DNA from: Paraburkholderia sp. BL9I2N2
Lineage (GTDB): Bacteria > Pseudomonadota > Gammaproteobacteria > Burkholderiales > Burkholderiaceae
Reading direction: 5' to 3'
Length of the DNA stretch: 64,000 bases
Assembly (NCBI RefSeq): GCF_004339745.1
Contig: NZ_SMGP01000002.1
Span: forward strand, 1,054,001 to 1,118,000
In this document: positions 16,096-26,024 of the stretch, one piece after another
Position numbering within the stretch: the stretch's first letter is position 1
Layout: every line of letters starts with the position of its first letter
Notes under the pieces: model-generated
What the model saw: only the letters and a program-made list of their open reading frames with translations
The model's database searches: none
Told to the model about the DNA's origin: nothing
Program-made: the position numbers and the translations under genes

Positions 16096-18243
16096 ATGCT
16101 TTCACCAGGAAAAACCTCGTTTGCGTTTGCACTCAGTACGCTCACCGCTCTTCTCGTCACCGCTTGCGGTGGCAGCGTGAGCGACACCCCGAGCGATCCG
16201 TCGAAAGGCGCAGCCGTCTCTCTTCACGGCATTGTCTACGGCGCGTCGGACACCAGCGTGCCGTCGGGCGCCGGCGTTCCCATCACCATGATGGGACAGA
16301 TGAGAGCGCTCTTCGACCTCATCAAGAAAGCGCCTGATTTCACCCAAGTGGTGATGGATCTTGGCGATGGCAGCCCCGTTCATGTGCTGGATACCAACAC
16401 GGGGGATAAATTCCTGCCGGGTAAGCTGGCGCTCGGCCTGTCGTACATATTGATCGATATGAAAACGAAGGGCGATCCGAAATACGCGGACTATCTTGCG
16501 ACGTACCAGAAAATAACGACCGCGATGATGACGCAGATGCACGGCGCCGATTACGTGTATGCGAATACCTCCTGGGGCGAGTACTACTATCTCGTTGCGC
16601 TGAACAATTTCAAGGCGCACGGCATGCTCAATGAAGTTTTCAGCGACGCCATGCTGACCACGCTGCAAAATCGGCTGAACTTCTGCGACATGTTCGGCGC
16701 GGACGCAAGCGGCAAAACGAATACGTGCCCGGCGGCAGGCGTGCCGATCGACGTTGCATCGCTCAATACCGCTCAAAACTACTACGCGGTTTCCTACGGC
16801 ATTGCGGGCTTGCGGCAAAAACTCGGCTGGAGCAATCCGAGCTTCTCGTCCAAGACCGATCCAACCGTGGCAACGATGGGCGCGCGCGACGCGCTTCTGT
16901 ACACGCTCACCAATCACATTCGAAACGATTCCTCCGGCGGCTTTTCCGACGAAGCGTCGAATACGCACACCACCTACTACGACCAGGCGCGCTTCGACCG
17001 ATACAGCACGCTGCTGATCGGCGAAGTGACGGAGCGAACGCTGGAAATGGGTAACGAGGCCAATCTGACGCCGGAACTGAAATCGTATCTGCGCAAATCG
17101 GTCGATCTGATTCTTCCGCAACTCAATGCCGACGGCCAGGGTTTCAACTACGGCCGATCCATCGGGCCATACGGCGATTCGGCCTTCATGGAAGTCCTCA
17201 CGGCTGCGGCCAATGCAGGCGTACTGACCGCGCAGGAAATGCAGGTCGCCTATTCGTTCATCTACAAGGCGGCCTATCGCTACGACACGTTCTGGTACGA
17301 CCCGACGCTGCCCACGCCGTCCGTAAATATGTGGGTGAAAGGCCGCGGGACCGATACGTATCGTGGAAAACCGCGCGTCATGGGTGAGAATTTCAGCCTG
17401 CTGCATCAGTTTATGTACGTGAATGCGTGGTGGGACAAGCTGGGTTTCGGCAGCAAGGCGCCCATGTCCGACACTGATCTGCAAGCGTGGCTGGATGCAA
17501 GACCGCATTACACGTTGACCTGGTACAACTTGCCGGGCGATACGGCTCATCCGTACAGCGCGGCGCTCGTTACGGTGCGCGATGGCAAACGCGTCATCAA
17601 TCTCAACCTGAGCCAGGCACCCGATTACAATTCGTACACGCCGTATTACCCGACACCGTTCTCCGACAAGCTGATCTACGGAACCACGGATCTGGGCTAC
17701 GCGTTGTTGATTCCGCAGGTTACGTATAACGGGAAGACTTACATCCCGGTCACGTACTACAAGAATCTGAGTGTCCAGGAAAACAACGGCCAGGTTGTCG
17801 TATCGTTCGACACGGCCAAATTCCGGCAAGCCGCCAAGAATGCAACGTACGCCACCGACATCGACTTGCAAGTGCATACGGTGTTGACGTTCGATCATGG
17901 CTCGATGACCCGGACCGATACGCTGAGCTCCGCCACGCTGACCGGCAACATGGCGGTCGAGACGGATTTCACGTCGTTTGCGGACTTCCAGAACACCACG
18001 GCGAATAGCGACGGGTTTTCGGTCAAATACGCGAATAGCAATGCGACCAGCTATGGCACCACGGGTTTCGACAGCTGCGCGCTGTCCAACTTCGAGATGG
18101 CGGCCGGCGTCACCAATCCGTTGTCCACCACGCCAATTGGGCAGTTGCATTCAAAGTTCGCTTGTACGACGCTTCCGTTTGCGCTGACAGCGGGTAGTCA
18201 ACGCACGTTGGGCTGGACGCTGAAGTACTCCGATCCGAGCTGA
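16096..18243 (+). CDS. Large lipoprotein, possibly a polysaccharide-lyase-like toroid protein
   Basis: A protein of 715 residues with signal and lipobox LVTAC (Cys24), so probably outer-membrane anchored. The first 400 or so residues look helical with many aromatic residues (WGEYYYLVALNNFK, GFNYGRSIGPYGDSAFMEVL). The C-terminal third looks like a beta-sandwich (YAALV-type strands, THYY and Asp/Asn-rich turns). This helical-toroid plus beta-sandwich layout recalls polysaccharide lyases and heparinase-like proteins, but I cannot name a family or point to proven catalytic residues. Codon use is AT-richer than its neighbours. It is monocistronic with its own terminator. Confidence 0.6.
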   Translation: MLSPGKTSFAFALSTLTALLVTACGGSVSDTPSDPSKGAAVSLHGIVYGASDTSVPSGAGVPITMMGQMRALFDLIKKAPDFTQVVMDLGDGSPVHVLDTNTGDKFLPGKLALGLSYILIDMKTKGDPKYADYLATYQKITTAMMTQMHGADYVYANTSWGEYYYLVALNNFKAHGMLNEVFSDAMLTTLQNRLNFCDMFGADASGKTNTCPAAGVPIDVASLNTAQNYYAVSYGIAGLRQKLGWSNPSFSSKTDPTVATMGARDALLYTLTNHIRNDSSGGFSDEASNTHTTYYDQARFDRYSTLLIGEVTERTLEMGNEANLTPELKSYLRKSVDLILPQLNADGQGFNYGRSIGPYGDSAFMEVLTAAANAGVLTAQEMQVAYSFIYKAAYRYDTFWYDPTLPTPSVNMWVKGRGTDTYRGKPRVMGENFSLLHQFMYVNAWWDKLGFGSKAPMSDTDLQAWLDARPHYTLTWYNLPGDTAHPYSAALVTVRDGKRVINLNLSQAPDYNSYTPYYPTPFSDKLIYGTTDLGYALLIPQVTYNGKTYIPVTYYKNLSVQENNGQVVVSFDTAKFRQAAKNATYATDIDLQVHTVLTFDHGSMTRTDTLSSATLTGNMAVETDFTSFADFQNTTANSDGFSVKYANSNATSYGTTGFDSCALSNFEMAAGVTNPLSTTPIGQLHSKFACTTLPFALTAGSQRTLGWTLKYSDPS

Positions 18244-18254
18244 TCTCGCGGACG

Positions 18255-18280
18255 TGCCGGCCTTCTTACGAGGGCCGGCA
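18255..18280 (+). terminator. Hairpin terminator after the lipoprotein gene
   Basis: TGCCGGCC (18255-18262) pairs with GGCCGGCA (18273-18280) around a 10-base loop, 12 bases after the stop codon. Only a short A/T run follows. Confidence 0.55.
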
Positions 18281-18291
18281 AATAGGCCACG

Positions 18292-18519
18292 CTATCGGCG
18301 CGGAAAGACACACAGATGCATCTTCACATACAGATTCGGATTGCCGCAGCGATGGCCGGCGTAGTCGATCTGCTCGCCTGGCGCGAGGTCCGTCGACGCC
18401 TTTTGCGTGGAAGCCGACGTATTAGCGGAAGCCGCTGCCTTGCCGCCGCTGCTTGCACATCCTGCGAGGCCGGCGGCCAGCATCATCAGCAAGGCAGATT
18501 TCTGCAGTAACGCGCGCAT
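18292..18519 (-). CDS. Small lipoprotein
   Basis: About 75 residues: MRALLQKSALLMMLAAGLAG ends in the lipobox LAGC, followed by a Ser/Ala-rich linker and a short C-terminal domain with two Cys (HRCGNPNLYVKMHLCVFPRR). The ATG at 18519 gives the most typical signal peptide and has GAGG 6 bases before it; an ATG at 18555 with GGAG is also possible. Family not recognised. The Cys pair may form a disulphide in the periplasm. Confidence 0.6.
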   Translation of the reverse strand: MRALLQKSALLMMLAAGLAGCASSGGKAAASANTSASTQKASTDLAPGEQIDYAGHRCGNPNLYVKMHLCVFPRR

Positions 18520-18749
18520 TCGCCGCCTCGTCATTCGTGGAAGAAGATGAGTCATCCTGCTCCGCGAAAGTCGCCGCCAGCATCACGCCAAGATGACAAA
18601 AATCTCATGCAAGCGGCGCTCGATGCCGTTTTGTCGATACCGCCTGTCCTGACATTTTTCTCATGTTGCGGTCACGATGGCACACCGCCTGCGATTCATA
18701 CTGGACTCACGAATCGCCGACCGGCGGTCGCCACAAAGGAGATCTCGAC

Positions 18750-19025
18750 ATGAATGCTGCAAGACTCTTCACCCTGTCCGTCGTTGCCATAACGATGATC
18801 GGCGCACTCTCACCAGCCGCTCAGGCGCAAGGCAAGTCTCGCGAGCAGGTGAATCACGAACTCGTTCAAGCCCAGCATGACGGCGTGACGCCAACCAGCA
18901 AGACACAATACCCCCCGGATGCCAACACGATTGCCCGGAACAAGCAGACGCACGCGGTTACGCGGCATGCCGGTGAGAAGGCACCGTCAATGGATCAGCA
19001 TGACAAACTCGTCGCGAACAAATAG
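18750..19025 (+). CDS. Small exported protein, DUF4148-like
   Basis: A protein of 91 residues with a Sec signal peptide (cleavage near AQAQG) and a short hydrophilic mature part (SREQVNHELVQAQHDGVTPT, then TQYPPDANTIARNKQTHA). The pattern matches the DUF4148 core loosely. A strong AAAGGAG ribosome site precedes the ATG. Function unknown. Confidence 0.7.
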   Translation: MNAARLFTLSVVAITMIGALSPAAQAQGKSREQVNHELVQAQHDGVTPTSKTQYPPDANTIARNKQTHAVTRHAGEKAPSMDQHDKLVANK

Positions 19026-19031
19026 CGGCGC

Positions 19032-19063
19032 ATGCCGCCGGAAGCGAGCCTCTCCGGCGGCAT
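19032..19063. terminator. Bidirectional terminator hairpin
   Basis: ATGCCGCCGGA (19032-19042) pairs perfectly with TCCGGCGGCAT (19053-19063). It sits between the DUF4148-like gene (plus) and the end of the czc operon (minus), followed by ACCTTT on the plus strand. Confidence 0.6.
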
Positions 19064-19103
19064 ACCTTTGCCCGTTGCGCGCGGACGCGCGCTCGCTCAA
19101 TCT

Positions 19104-20546
19104 TTATGGGCGAGCGGCGTCGTCCGTCATGGACATGGTCAGGCCGTTGTTCGAACATTCGCGCCGGGGAAATTGCAGCCAGAAACGGGTGCTGACATGA
19201 GGCCGGCTTTCGCACCCGCACTGTCCTGCGTGGCCGTTCATGATCGACTTCACGATTGCAAGACCCAGCCCCGTGCCCGAGGCCGAACCGTGCCGCGACG
19301 GGTCGACACGATAGAACCGCTCGAATATGCGCTCGATATGTCGAGCGTCGATTCCCGCTCCCGAGTCCGACACGCTCAGCGTGGTCGAACCCGGCTCCTG
19401 CTTGCAGTCGATGGTAATGGCGCTGCCTTGCGGCGCCTGCACGAGCGCGTTCGACAGCAGATTGCTGAGCGCGCGTTGAAAGAGCAGCAGATCGGCCTGC
19501 ACGGTACCCTCGCCCGTCACCTCGATCGTGACCTGCGCATCTTCGGCCATGGTCTCGTAGTAGCCGGCGACGCGTTCGGCCTCCGCAACCGCGTCGAGCG
19601 AACGCAAGGACAGCGGCGCGTCAGCCTGATCGGAGCGCGCGAGGAAAAGCATGTCTTCGATCATGCGCGACAGTCGCTGATACTCGTCCACGCTCGATTC
19701 GATCACGTCCCGATAGTCTTCCGCGCTCCGGCGCTGTGACAGCGCCACTTGAGCCGCGGCGAGCAGATTGGTGAGCGGCGTGCGCATGTCGTGGGCAAGA
19801 TTGGAGGAGAACTGGCTCAGCCTGGTGAACGATTCGTCGAGCCGCGCCAGCATGCCGTTAAAGGCGTGCTCCAGTTCCTTCAACTCGCCCGACGCTTCCA
19901 GTTCTGGCAGAGGCAGCGCCAGGCGGCTTGTCGACATCTCCTCTGCCCGCGCCACCAGCCTGCGCAGCGGAAGCAGGCCCAGCATGGCGATACCGTACGC
20001 AAACGCGGCGGCGAGCACCACGCCTAATACTTCAATGACCACCGCGGTGTACGCATACGCGCGCAACAGAGCCTGATCACTGGTTCCATCGTACTGAACG
20101 GCGACGCGCACCAACGGCCCGATTCCGTCATTGAGCGGCACGCTTTCCACCAGGTATCGAAGATTCGAACCGGTGGGCGCGAGATTCACGGCCGCACCGC
20201 TCGCCCCGGTTGCGGGAATCGGCGCGTAGGGCCGAAACCCCAAGGTGCTCGACAGGCGCTGCCCCGTCGTATCGTAGATGGCGAGCGCCAGGTTCGGGTG
20301 CCCATGCAACAGGTCGATCCACGTCTCCGCATTGCCGGCAATGCCATCGGCATTCTGGATCCCCGCCAGATGCGTGCGCAACGCCGCCATCGTGCCGGCC
20401 ATATGCTCGATCGAGGTCGACTCGAGGCGGCTGCGCAGCGCCTCATATAGCGCGAAGCCGCTCAACGCGAGGATCGCCGACGTCGACAGAATGATGAGAG
20501 CAGTGAGCCTCGCCCGCAGCGTTCGCGGCACCACGCGCCTGATCAA
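19104..20546 (-). CDS. czcS: Heavy-metal sensor histidine kinase
   Basis: A protein of 480 residues in the CzcS/CusS/IrlS group: N-terminal span (about 10-32), periplasmic sensor region (about 35-165), second span (about 168-195), HAMP, then phosphoacceptor helix SNLAHDMRTPLTNL and ATPase domain (NLLSNAL, DSGAGID, GTGLGLAIV). It overlaps the response regulator gene by 4 bases and is the last gene of the efflux operon. Its metal ligand cannot be told; the name follows the CzcA-type pump beside it. Confidence 0.85.
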   Translation of the reverse strand: MIRRVVPRTLRARLTALIILSTSAILALSGFALYEALRSRLESTSIEHMAGTMAALRTHLAGIQNADGIAGNAETWIDLLHGHPNLALAIYDTTGQRLSSTLGFRPYAPIPATGASGAAVNLAPTGSNLRYLVESVPLNDGIGPLVRVAVQYDGTSDQALLRAYAYTAVVIEVLGVVLAAAFAYGIAMLGLLPLRRLVARAEEMSTSRLALPLPELEASGELKELEHAFNGMLARLDESFTRLSQFSSNLAHDMRTPLTNLLAAAQVALSQRRSAEDYRDVIESSVDEYQRLSRMIEDMLFLARSDQADAPLSLRSLDAVAEAERVAGYYETMAEDAQVTIEVTGEGTVQADLLLFQRALSNLLSNALVQAPQGSAITIDCKQEPGSTTLSVSDSGAGIDARHIERIFERFYRVDPSRHGSASGTGLGLAIVKSIMNGHAGQCGCESRPHVSTRFWLQFPRRECSNNGLTMSMTDDAARP

Positions 20547-21223
20547 TTGCCGCTGTCCCGGTTTTCCAGCACGTAGCCCATGCCTCTCACGGTGTGAATG
20601 AGCTTGGGTTCGTAGGCGTCGTCGACCTTGGAGCGCAACCGCCTGATTGCCGAATCCACCACGTTCGTGTCGCTATTGAAGTTCATGTCCCACACCTGCG
20701 AAGCGATCGTGGCGCGGGGCAGGATTTCGCCTTCCTTGCGCATGAGCAGCCACAGCAGCGTGAACTCCTTGGCCGTCAGCAGGATCACGTCGCCCTGACG
20801 GGTTGCCTTGCGCCGCGTCAGATCCAGCTCGAGATCCGCGACCTTCAGCGAGGTGGATTCACGTGGCTTGCCGCGCCGCAGGATCGACCGCACGCGCGCG
20901 ATCAGCTCGACGAAGTCGAACGGTTTCGCGAGGTAGTCGTCGGCGCCGAGCTCCAGTCCCTTGACGCGATCCCCAACGTCGTCGCGCGCGGTGAGAAAGA
21001 GCACGGGCGTGAGCCGCGTGCGGCGAAGGTTTTGCAGCAACGTCCAACCGTCCTGTCCCGGCAGCATGACGTCGAGGATCAGCAGGTCGTAGTCTTCCGT
21101 CTCCGCCTGATGCTGGCCCGTGACGCCGTCTTCCGCCCAATCGACAACATATCCCGCCTCCGATAGCCCCTTGCGAAGATAGGCGCCGGTCTTCGGCTCG
21201 TCTTCCACTAACAAAATCCGCAT
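20543..21223 (-). CDS. czcR: Heavy-metal response regulator, OmpR family
   Basis: A protein of 226 residues: receiver domain (phosphoacceptor Asp51 in LLILDVMLPG) and OmpR-type winged helix (RKATRQGDVILLTAKEFTLLWLLMRKEGE, later VVDSAIRRLRSKVDD). The sequence is of the CzcR/CusR/CopR/IrlR type. It starts 5 bases after czcA and overlaps czcS. Its likely operator is the palindrome at 27399-27420 in front of czcC. Confidence 0.88.
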   Translation of the reverse strand: MRILLVEDEPKTGAYLRKGLSEAGYVVDWAEDGVTGQHQAETEDYDLLILDVMLPGQDGWTLLQNLRRTRLTPVLFLTARDDVGDRVKGLELGADDYLAKPFDFVELIARVRSILRRGKPRESTSLKVADLELDLTRRKATRQGDVILLTAKEFTLLWLLMRKEGEILPRATIASQVWDMNFNSDTNVVDSAIRRLRSKVDDAYEPKLIHTVRGMGYVLENRDSGN

Positions 21224-21228
21224 TCACA

Positions 21229-24200
21229 CTACCTCGAAAAAATGCCGAACCGGCGCAGTAGCTGGCCGGGCGAAGTTCTCGCCAGCCGGCTCAGGGCAGC
21301 AGCGCGCCATGACGACGAATGAGCGGCCCGGTACAGCACGGGCAAAACCAGCAGCGTCAGCGCCGTGGACGACAGGATGCCACCAATGACCACCGTTGCC
21401 AGCGGCCGCTGCACTTCCGAGCCCGTGCCGGTGGCGAATGCCATCGGCAAAAAGCCGAGCGACGCGACGAGCGCCGTCATCAGGACCGGCCGCAGCCGCG
21501 TCAGGGCGCCCTCACGGACAGCCGCGTCCAGTTCGGTGCCCTCATCGCGCAGATTTCGAATAAAGGAAATCATGACGAGCCCGTTCAGCACCGCGACACC
21601 CGACAGCGCAATGAAACCGATCGCCGCCGTAATGGAAAGCGGGATGTCCCTCAACCACAACGACAGCACGCCGCCGCTCAATGCGAACGGAATGCCCGTG
21701 AACACCAGCAAGCCATCCTTAGCATTATTAAACATGATGAACAGCAGGACAAACACCATGAAGAGCGACAGCGGCACGACCAGCTTCAGGCGCTCGGTCG
21801 CGCTTTGCAACTGCTCGAACTGTCCGCCCCACGACAACCAGTAACCCGAGGGCACCTGAACGTCCTGACGGATCTGCTCGCGCGCGTCCGCCACGAAAGA
21901 GCCGACATCGCGTCCGCGCACATTCGCGCTCACCACGACGCGCCGCTTGCCGTCTTCGCGGCTGATCTGGTTGGGACCAGGGGCGACGTCGACGGTGGCC
22001 AGTTCGGCGAGCGGCACATAAGGCGCCTGCGCGAGCGGCGCGCCGCCGCTCACCGGCGCGGGGAATGGCAACGCAATCGGCAGGCGCTTGATCGCTTCGA
22101 TATCCGAGCGAAGTTCGTCCGGCAAGCGCACGACGATATCGAAGCGCCGGTCGCCCTGAAACAGCGTGCCGGTTTTCTGCCCGCCGACCGCCGCCGCGAC
22201 CGTGTCCTGAATGTCACCGACCGTGACGCCGTAGCGCGCCAGCTTGTCCCGGTCCACGTTGATGGTGAGAACCGGCAAACCGCTGGTTTGTTCCATCTTC
22301 ACTTCCGAAGCGCCCGGCACTTTCTGCAATGCCGCCGCGATCTTCTCGCCCGTGCCGCTGAGCACCGCCATGTCGTCGCCGAAGAGCTTCACCGCCACGT
22401 CGCTGCGTACGCCGGAGATCAATTCGTTGAAGCGCAGTTGAATCGGCTGGGAGAACTCGTAGCTATTGCCAGGCAGTTCAGCGAGCACCGCTTCGATTTC
22501 CTCGACGAGTTTCGCGCGCGACTTGTTCGGGTCCGGCCACGTGTCCGTCGGCTTGAGCATGATGTAGCCGTCGGACAGATTGGGCGGCATCGGGTCCGCG
22601 GCGATTTCCGCCGTCCCCGTGCGGGCAAACACGCGCTCGATCTCCGCGAACCGTTGCTTCAACGTTTTCTCAATAGACTTTTGCATGCTGACCGATTGGG
22701 ACAGACTCGTGCCCGGAATACGCAATGCGGCCACCGCCAGGTCGCCCTCGTTCAGACTCGGGACGAACTCGCTGCCGAGTCGCGCCGCCAGACCGATGCT
22801 CAGCGTGACGATCAGCGCCGCGCCGGCGAACACGCGTTTCGGGCGCGTCATGAAAGCGGTGAGCAGCGGCTCATAGGCTTGCCTCGCCCAGCCCATCAAG
22901 CGGTTTTCCTTTTCCTCGACGCGCTTGCCGATGAACAGCGCCACCGCGGCGGGAATGAAGGTGACCGTCAACACCATCGCGGCAGCCAGCGCCATCACGA
23001 CCGTGACCGCCATCGGGTGAAACATTTTTGCCTCGACGCCGGTGAGCGCGAGGATCGGCAGATAGACCACCATGATGATCAATTGACCGAATATCAGGGC
23101 GCGGCGCGCTTCCTGCGACGCGCCGAAGACTTCGGCGAAACGCTCCTCGCGGGTCAACGGCCGCCCGGCGAGCGTCTGTGCGTGAGCAAGGCGCCTCACG
23201 CAGTTTTCGACGATCACCACCGCGCCGTCGACGATGATCCCGAAGTCGAGTGCGCCCAGACTCATGAGGTTGGCGCTCACCTTCGCATTGACCATGCCGG
23301 TGAAGGTCATCAGCATCGACAGCGGAATGACGAGCGCCGTGATCAGCGCCGCGCGCATGTTGCCGAGAAAGAGGAACAGCACGACGATCACGAGCACCGC
23401 GCCTTCGAGCAGGTTCTTCTTCACTGTCTGCACGGCTTTCTCGACCAGCACGGTGCGGTCGTACACGGGAATCGCGCGCACACCTGGTGGCAAGGTACGG
23501 TTGACGTCTTCCATCTTGACGGAGACCGCCTTGGCGACCGTGCGGCTGTTCTCTCCGATCAGCATGAACACGGTGCCGAGCACGACCTCTTCGCCGTTCG
23601 ACGTCGCGGCGCCCGTGCGCAATTCACGGCCCATGTCCACCTGTCCGACGTCCTTGATGCGAACCGGCACGCCGCCCACGTTGGTGAGCACGACATTGGC
23701 GATGTCTTCGACCGAGCGGGCCTGGCCTGGCACGCGCACGAGATACTGCTCGCCGCGTTTTTCGATGTAGCCCGCGCCGACATTCGCATTGTTGCGGTCG
23801 ATCGCGCGCACCACGTCCGCGAGCGTCAGGCCGTATGACATGAGCTTGGCGGGATTCGGCGCGACCCGGAACTCCTTCACGAAGCCGCCGATGGAATTCA
23901 CCTCAGTGACGCCCGGCACGTTGCGAAGCTGCGGCTTCACGACCCAGTCCTGGAGCTCGCGCAAATCCGCGGGCGTGTAGCGGGCTCCGTCCGGCTTGAC
24001 GGCAGACGCGTCGGCCTCCACCGTCCACAGATAAATCTCGCCGAGCCCCGTGGAGGTCGGCCCCATCGCCGGCGTCGCGCCGGGCGGCAGCTTGTCCTTG
24101 GCTTCCTGAATCCGCTCGTTGACGAGCTGACGCGCGAAGTAGATGTCGGTGCCGTCCTTGAAGATCACCGTGACCTGAGAGAGCCCGTAGCGGGAGATGG

Positions 24201-24450
24201 AGCGCGTCTGCGCCAGATTGGGAAGACCGGCCATTGCGGTCTCCACCGGATAGGTGATGCGCTGCTCGGCTTCGAGCGGCGAATAACCCGGCGCCGAAGT
24301 GTTGATTTGCACCTGAACGTTGGTGATGTCGGGCACGGCGTCGATGGGCAGCTTCTGATAGCTGTACACGCCCCATCCCGCGACCGCGGCAACGGCCAGC
24401 ATGACCAGCCAGCGGTGCGCGATGGCGAAGCGAATCAGTCTTTCAAACAT
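21229..24450 (-). CDS. czcA: Heavy-metal efflux RND transporter, CzcA type
   Basis: A protein of 1073 residues, full length for an HME-RND pump. It is the inner-membrane proton/metal antiporter of a three-part efflux system. Visible features are the first span (HRWLVMLAVAAVAGWGVYSY), the long periplasmic loops, and span 4 with LGALDFGIIVDGAVVIVENC, whose Asp-Asp-Glu pattern is that of divalent-cation (Zn/Co/Cd) pumps rather than the Cu/Ag type. The gene follows czcB after 89 bases and precedes czcR by 5 bases. Confidence 0.93.
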   Translation of the reverse strand: MFERLIRFAIAHRWLVMLAVAAVAGWGVYSYQKLPIDAVPDITNVQVQINTSAPGYSPLEAEQRITYPVETAMAGLPNLAQTRSISRYGLSQVTVIFKDGTDIYFARQLVNERIQEAKDKLPPGATPAMGPTSTGLGEIYLWTVEADASAVKPDGARYTPADLRELQDWVVKPQLRNVPGVTEVNSIGGFVKEFRVAPNPAKLMSYGLTLADVVRAIDRNNANVGAGYIEKRGEQYLVRVPGQARSVEDIANVVLTNVGGVPVRIKDVGQVDMGRELRTGAATSNGEEVVLGTVFMLIGENSRTVAKAVSVKMEDVNRTLPPGVRAIPVYDRTVLVEKAVQTVKKNLLEGAVLVIVVLFLFLGNMRAALITALVIPLSMLMTFTGMVNAKVSANLMSLGALDFGIIVDGAVVIVENCVRRLAHAQTLAGRPLTREERFAEVFGASQEARRALIFGQLIIMVVYLPILALTGVEAKMFHPMAVTVVMALAAAMVLTVTFIPAAVALFIGKRVEEKENRLMGWARQAYEPLLTAFMTRPKRVFAGAALIVTLSIGLAARLGSEFVPSLNEGDLAVAALRIPGTSLSQSVSMQKSIEKTLKQRFAEIERVFARTGTAEIAADPMPPNLSDGYIMLKPTDTWPDPNKSRAKLVEEIEAVLAELPGNSYEFSQPIQLRFNELISGVRSDVAVKLFGDDMAVLSGTGEKIAAALQKVPGASEVKMEQTSGLPVLTINVDRDKLARYGVTVGDIQDTVAAAVGGQKTGTLFQGDRRFDIVVRLPDELRSDIEAIKRLPIALPFPAPVSGGAPLAQAPYVPLAELATVDVAPGPNQISREDGKRRVVVSANVRGRDVGSFVADAREQIRQDVQVPSGYWLSWGGQFEQLQSATERLKLVVPLSLFMVFVLLFIMFNNAKDGLLVFTGIPFALSGGVLSLWLRDIPLSITAAIGFIALSGVAVLNGLVMISFIRNLRDEGTELDAAVREGALTRLRPVLMTALVASLGFLPMAFATGTGSEVQRPLATVVIGGILSSTALTLLVLPVLYRAAHSSSWRAAALSRLARTSPGQLLRRFGIFSR

Positions 24451-24539
24451 GCGGAGGGTCCTTGGAAACCGAGGCTCGGGAAAGCGGTCTGCTTAGGGCA
24501 AGTCATCGCAGGTCATGACGCGTTCATGGCGTCGGGGCG

Positions 24540-26015
24540 TCAGTGTTCCTCGACACTGCCCTTCCCGAGTTCAGCCTTGAGGACGAAACTGTTCGCGGTG
24601 ACATACTTCTGGCCCGGCAAAAGTCCTTTCACCACTTCGACGACCTTGTCGTCACGGCGCCCCGTCTCGACCGCCTGAGCGACAAAGCCTTTGGGCGACT
24701 GCACGAAGACGGCGGGTGCGCCGTCTATCTCCTGCAGCGCGTCGCTCGCCACCGCGAGCGGCACGCTTTGTTTGCCGACATCCACCGACACATTGACGAA
24801 CATGCCCGGCCGCCACGCGCCATCGGGATTCGGCAGCACCACCCGCGCCGGCGCGGTGCGGGTTTGCTCGCCGAGCAGCGCGCCGACGTAGGCAATCGGA
24901 CCGCTCGACTTCGAGTCGAACGCGGTGGCGCTGACCGTGGCTTCGCGGCCGACACGCACATCGTTCAGGCGGTGCGCCGGCACCGCCATTTCGGCCCACA
25001 CAGACGAGAGGTCCGAGAGAATAAAGACCTTGGCATCCGCCGCGATCGCCTCGCCGGGTGTCGCGTGCTTCTCGACCAGCGTTCCGGCAAACGGCGCGCG
25101 CAATTCGTAACGGTTCAACGCGCCGGCCGATAGCGGGGCATTCAGCGCGGCGAGCTTCGCGCGGGCGTTCTGCGTGGAGATCTCGGCTTCGCGTACCTGC
25201 ACCTGCGCCTGGAGATAGTCCTGCTCGGCCGAGATGCGCTCCCGCCAGAGCGTCTTTTCGCGTTCGTACGATGTTCGTGCGGCCGCGAGCCGGCGCTCCG
25301 CGCTCAGCAATTCGCTTCTGCGATCGGCTAGATCGGTGCTGGCGATGACCGCCAGCACTTGCCCCTTCGCGACTTTCTCGCCGATCGAAACATTGACTCG
25401 CTCGACGATGCCCGCTACACGCGGCACGACATGGGCCGTGCGATCCTCATTGAATCTGATCTCGCCAGGAAGCTGGAATGTCGTGAGAATCTGCGCGGGA
25501 CCGACGCGATCGAGGCGAATCTGCGCCGCCTCGATTTGCGCCGCACTGAGCGCGATTGCACCATCGGCCCGCGAGAACACGAACGATGCGGATTGTCCGC
25601 GCCACTTGAGATGGATGAATGCGTCGAAGACGTGAGGCTTCGCGATGGGTTCGGCGGACATCAGCTTCTGACCTGCCGACGCGAATTGCAATGGCTGCAT
25701 CGAACCGTCGTAACGCGTAATGGAACCCGACACGGTCAGGTCCTTGTCCGCGGGTTTGCCGTCGACGAAAGGATAGACGACGAGCCGCGCGTCCCCCGGC
25801 TTCTCGGACAGGACGACTTCGACCGTCAGCGCACCGTCTCTGAACACGGTGCCGCCGTGCTGGCCGGACGAATCCTGCGCGCTTGCCGATGCTTCGACGC
25901 CGCCTGAGGTATCTCCAGTATTCGACGACACCCGCGTCAGCGCGAACACGGCGAGCGCGACGCTCACGCCGCTGAGGGTCACCGCAGTGGCGACGATGAG
26001 TTTTCTGCGCAGCAT
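24540..26015 (-). CDS. czcB: RND efflux periplasmic adaptor (membrane fusion protein), CzcB type
   Basis: A protein of 491 residues. The N-terminal anchor (MLRRKLIVATAVTLSGVSVA) is followed by an extra N-terminal beta domain (about 50-165) as seen in CzcB-like adaptors, then lipoyl halves (VVPRVAGIVERVNVSIGEKV and RAPFAGTLVEKHATPGEAI) around a helical hairpin (about 230-290), then beta-barrel and membrane-proximal domains. It links CzcA to the outer-membrane channel. It starts 9 bases after czcC. Confidence 0.9.
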   Translation of the reverse strand: MLRRKLIVATAVTLSGVSVALAVFALTRVSSNTGDTSGGVEASASAQDSSGQHGGTVFRDGALTVEVVLSEKPGDARLVVYPFVDGKPADKDLTVSGSITRYDGSMQPLQFASAGQKLMSAEPIAKPHVFDAFIHLKWRGQSASFVFSRADGAIALSAAQIEAAQIRLDRVGPAQILTTFQLPGEIRFNEDRTAHVVPRVAGIVERVNVSIGEKVAKGQVLAVIASTDLADRRSELLSAERRLAAARTSYEREKTLWRERISAEQDYLQAQVQVREAEISTQNARAKLAALNAPLSAGALNRYELRAPFAGTLVEKHATPGEAIAADAKVFILSDLSSVWAEMAVPAHRLNDVRVGREATVSATAFDSKSSGPIAYVGALLGEQTRTAPARVVLPNPDGAWRPGMFVNVSVDVGKQSVPLAVASDALQEIDGAPAVFVQSPKGFVAQAVETGRRDDKVVEVVKGLLPGQKYVTANSFVLKAELGKGSVEEH

Positions 26016-26024
26016 GAAAATCCT

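Noticed and set aside
16102..18150. 682-residue open frame on the minus strand
   Set aside because: It is antisense to the lipoprotein gene, which has a signal peptide, lipobox and ribosome site.
21319..23838. 839-residue open frame on the plus strand
   Set aside because: It lies entirely opposite czcA and its translation is an Arg/His/Asp-rich shadow typical of high-GC antisense frames.
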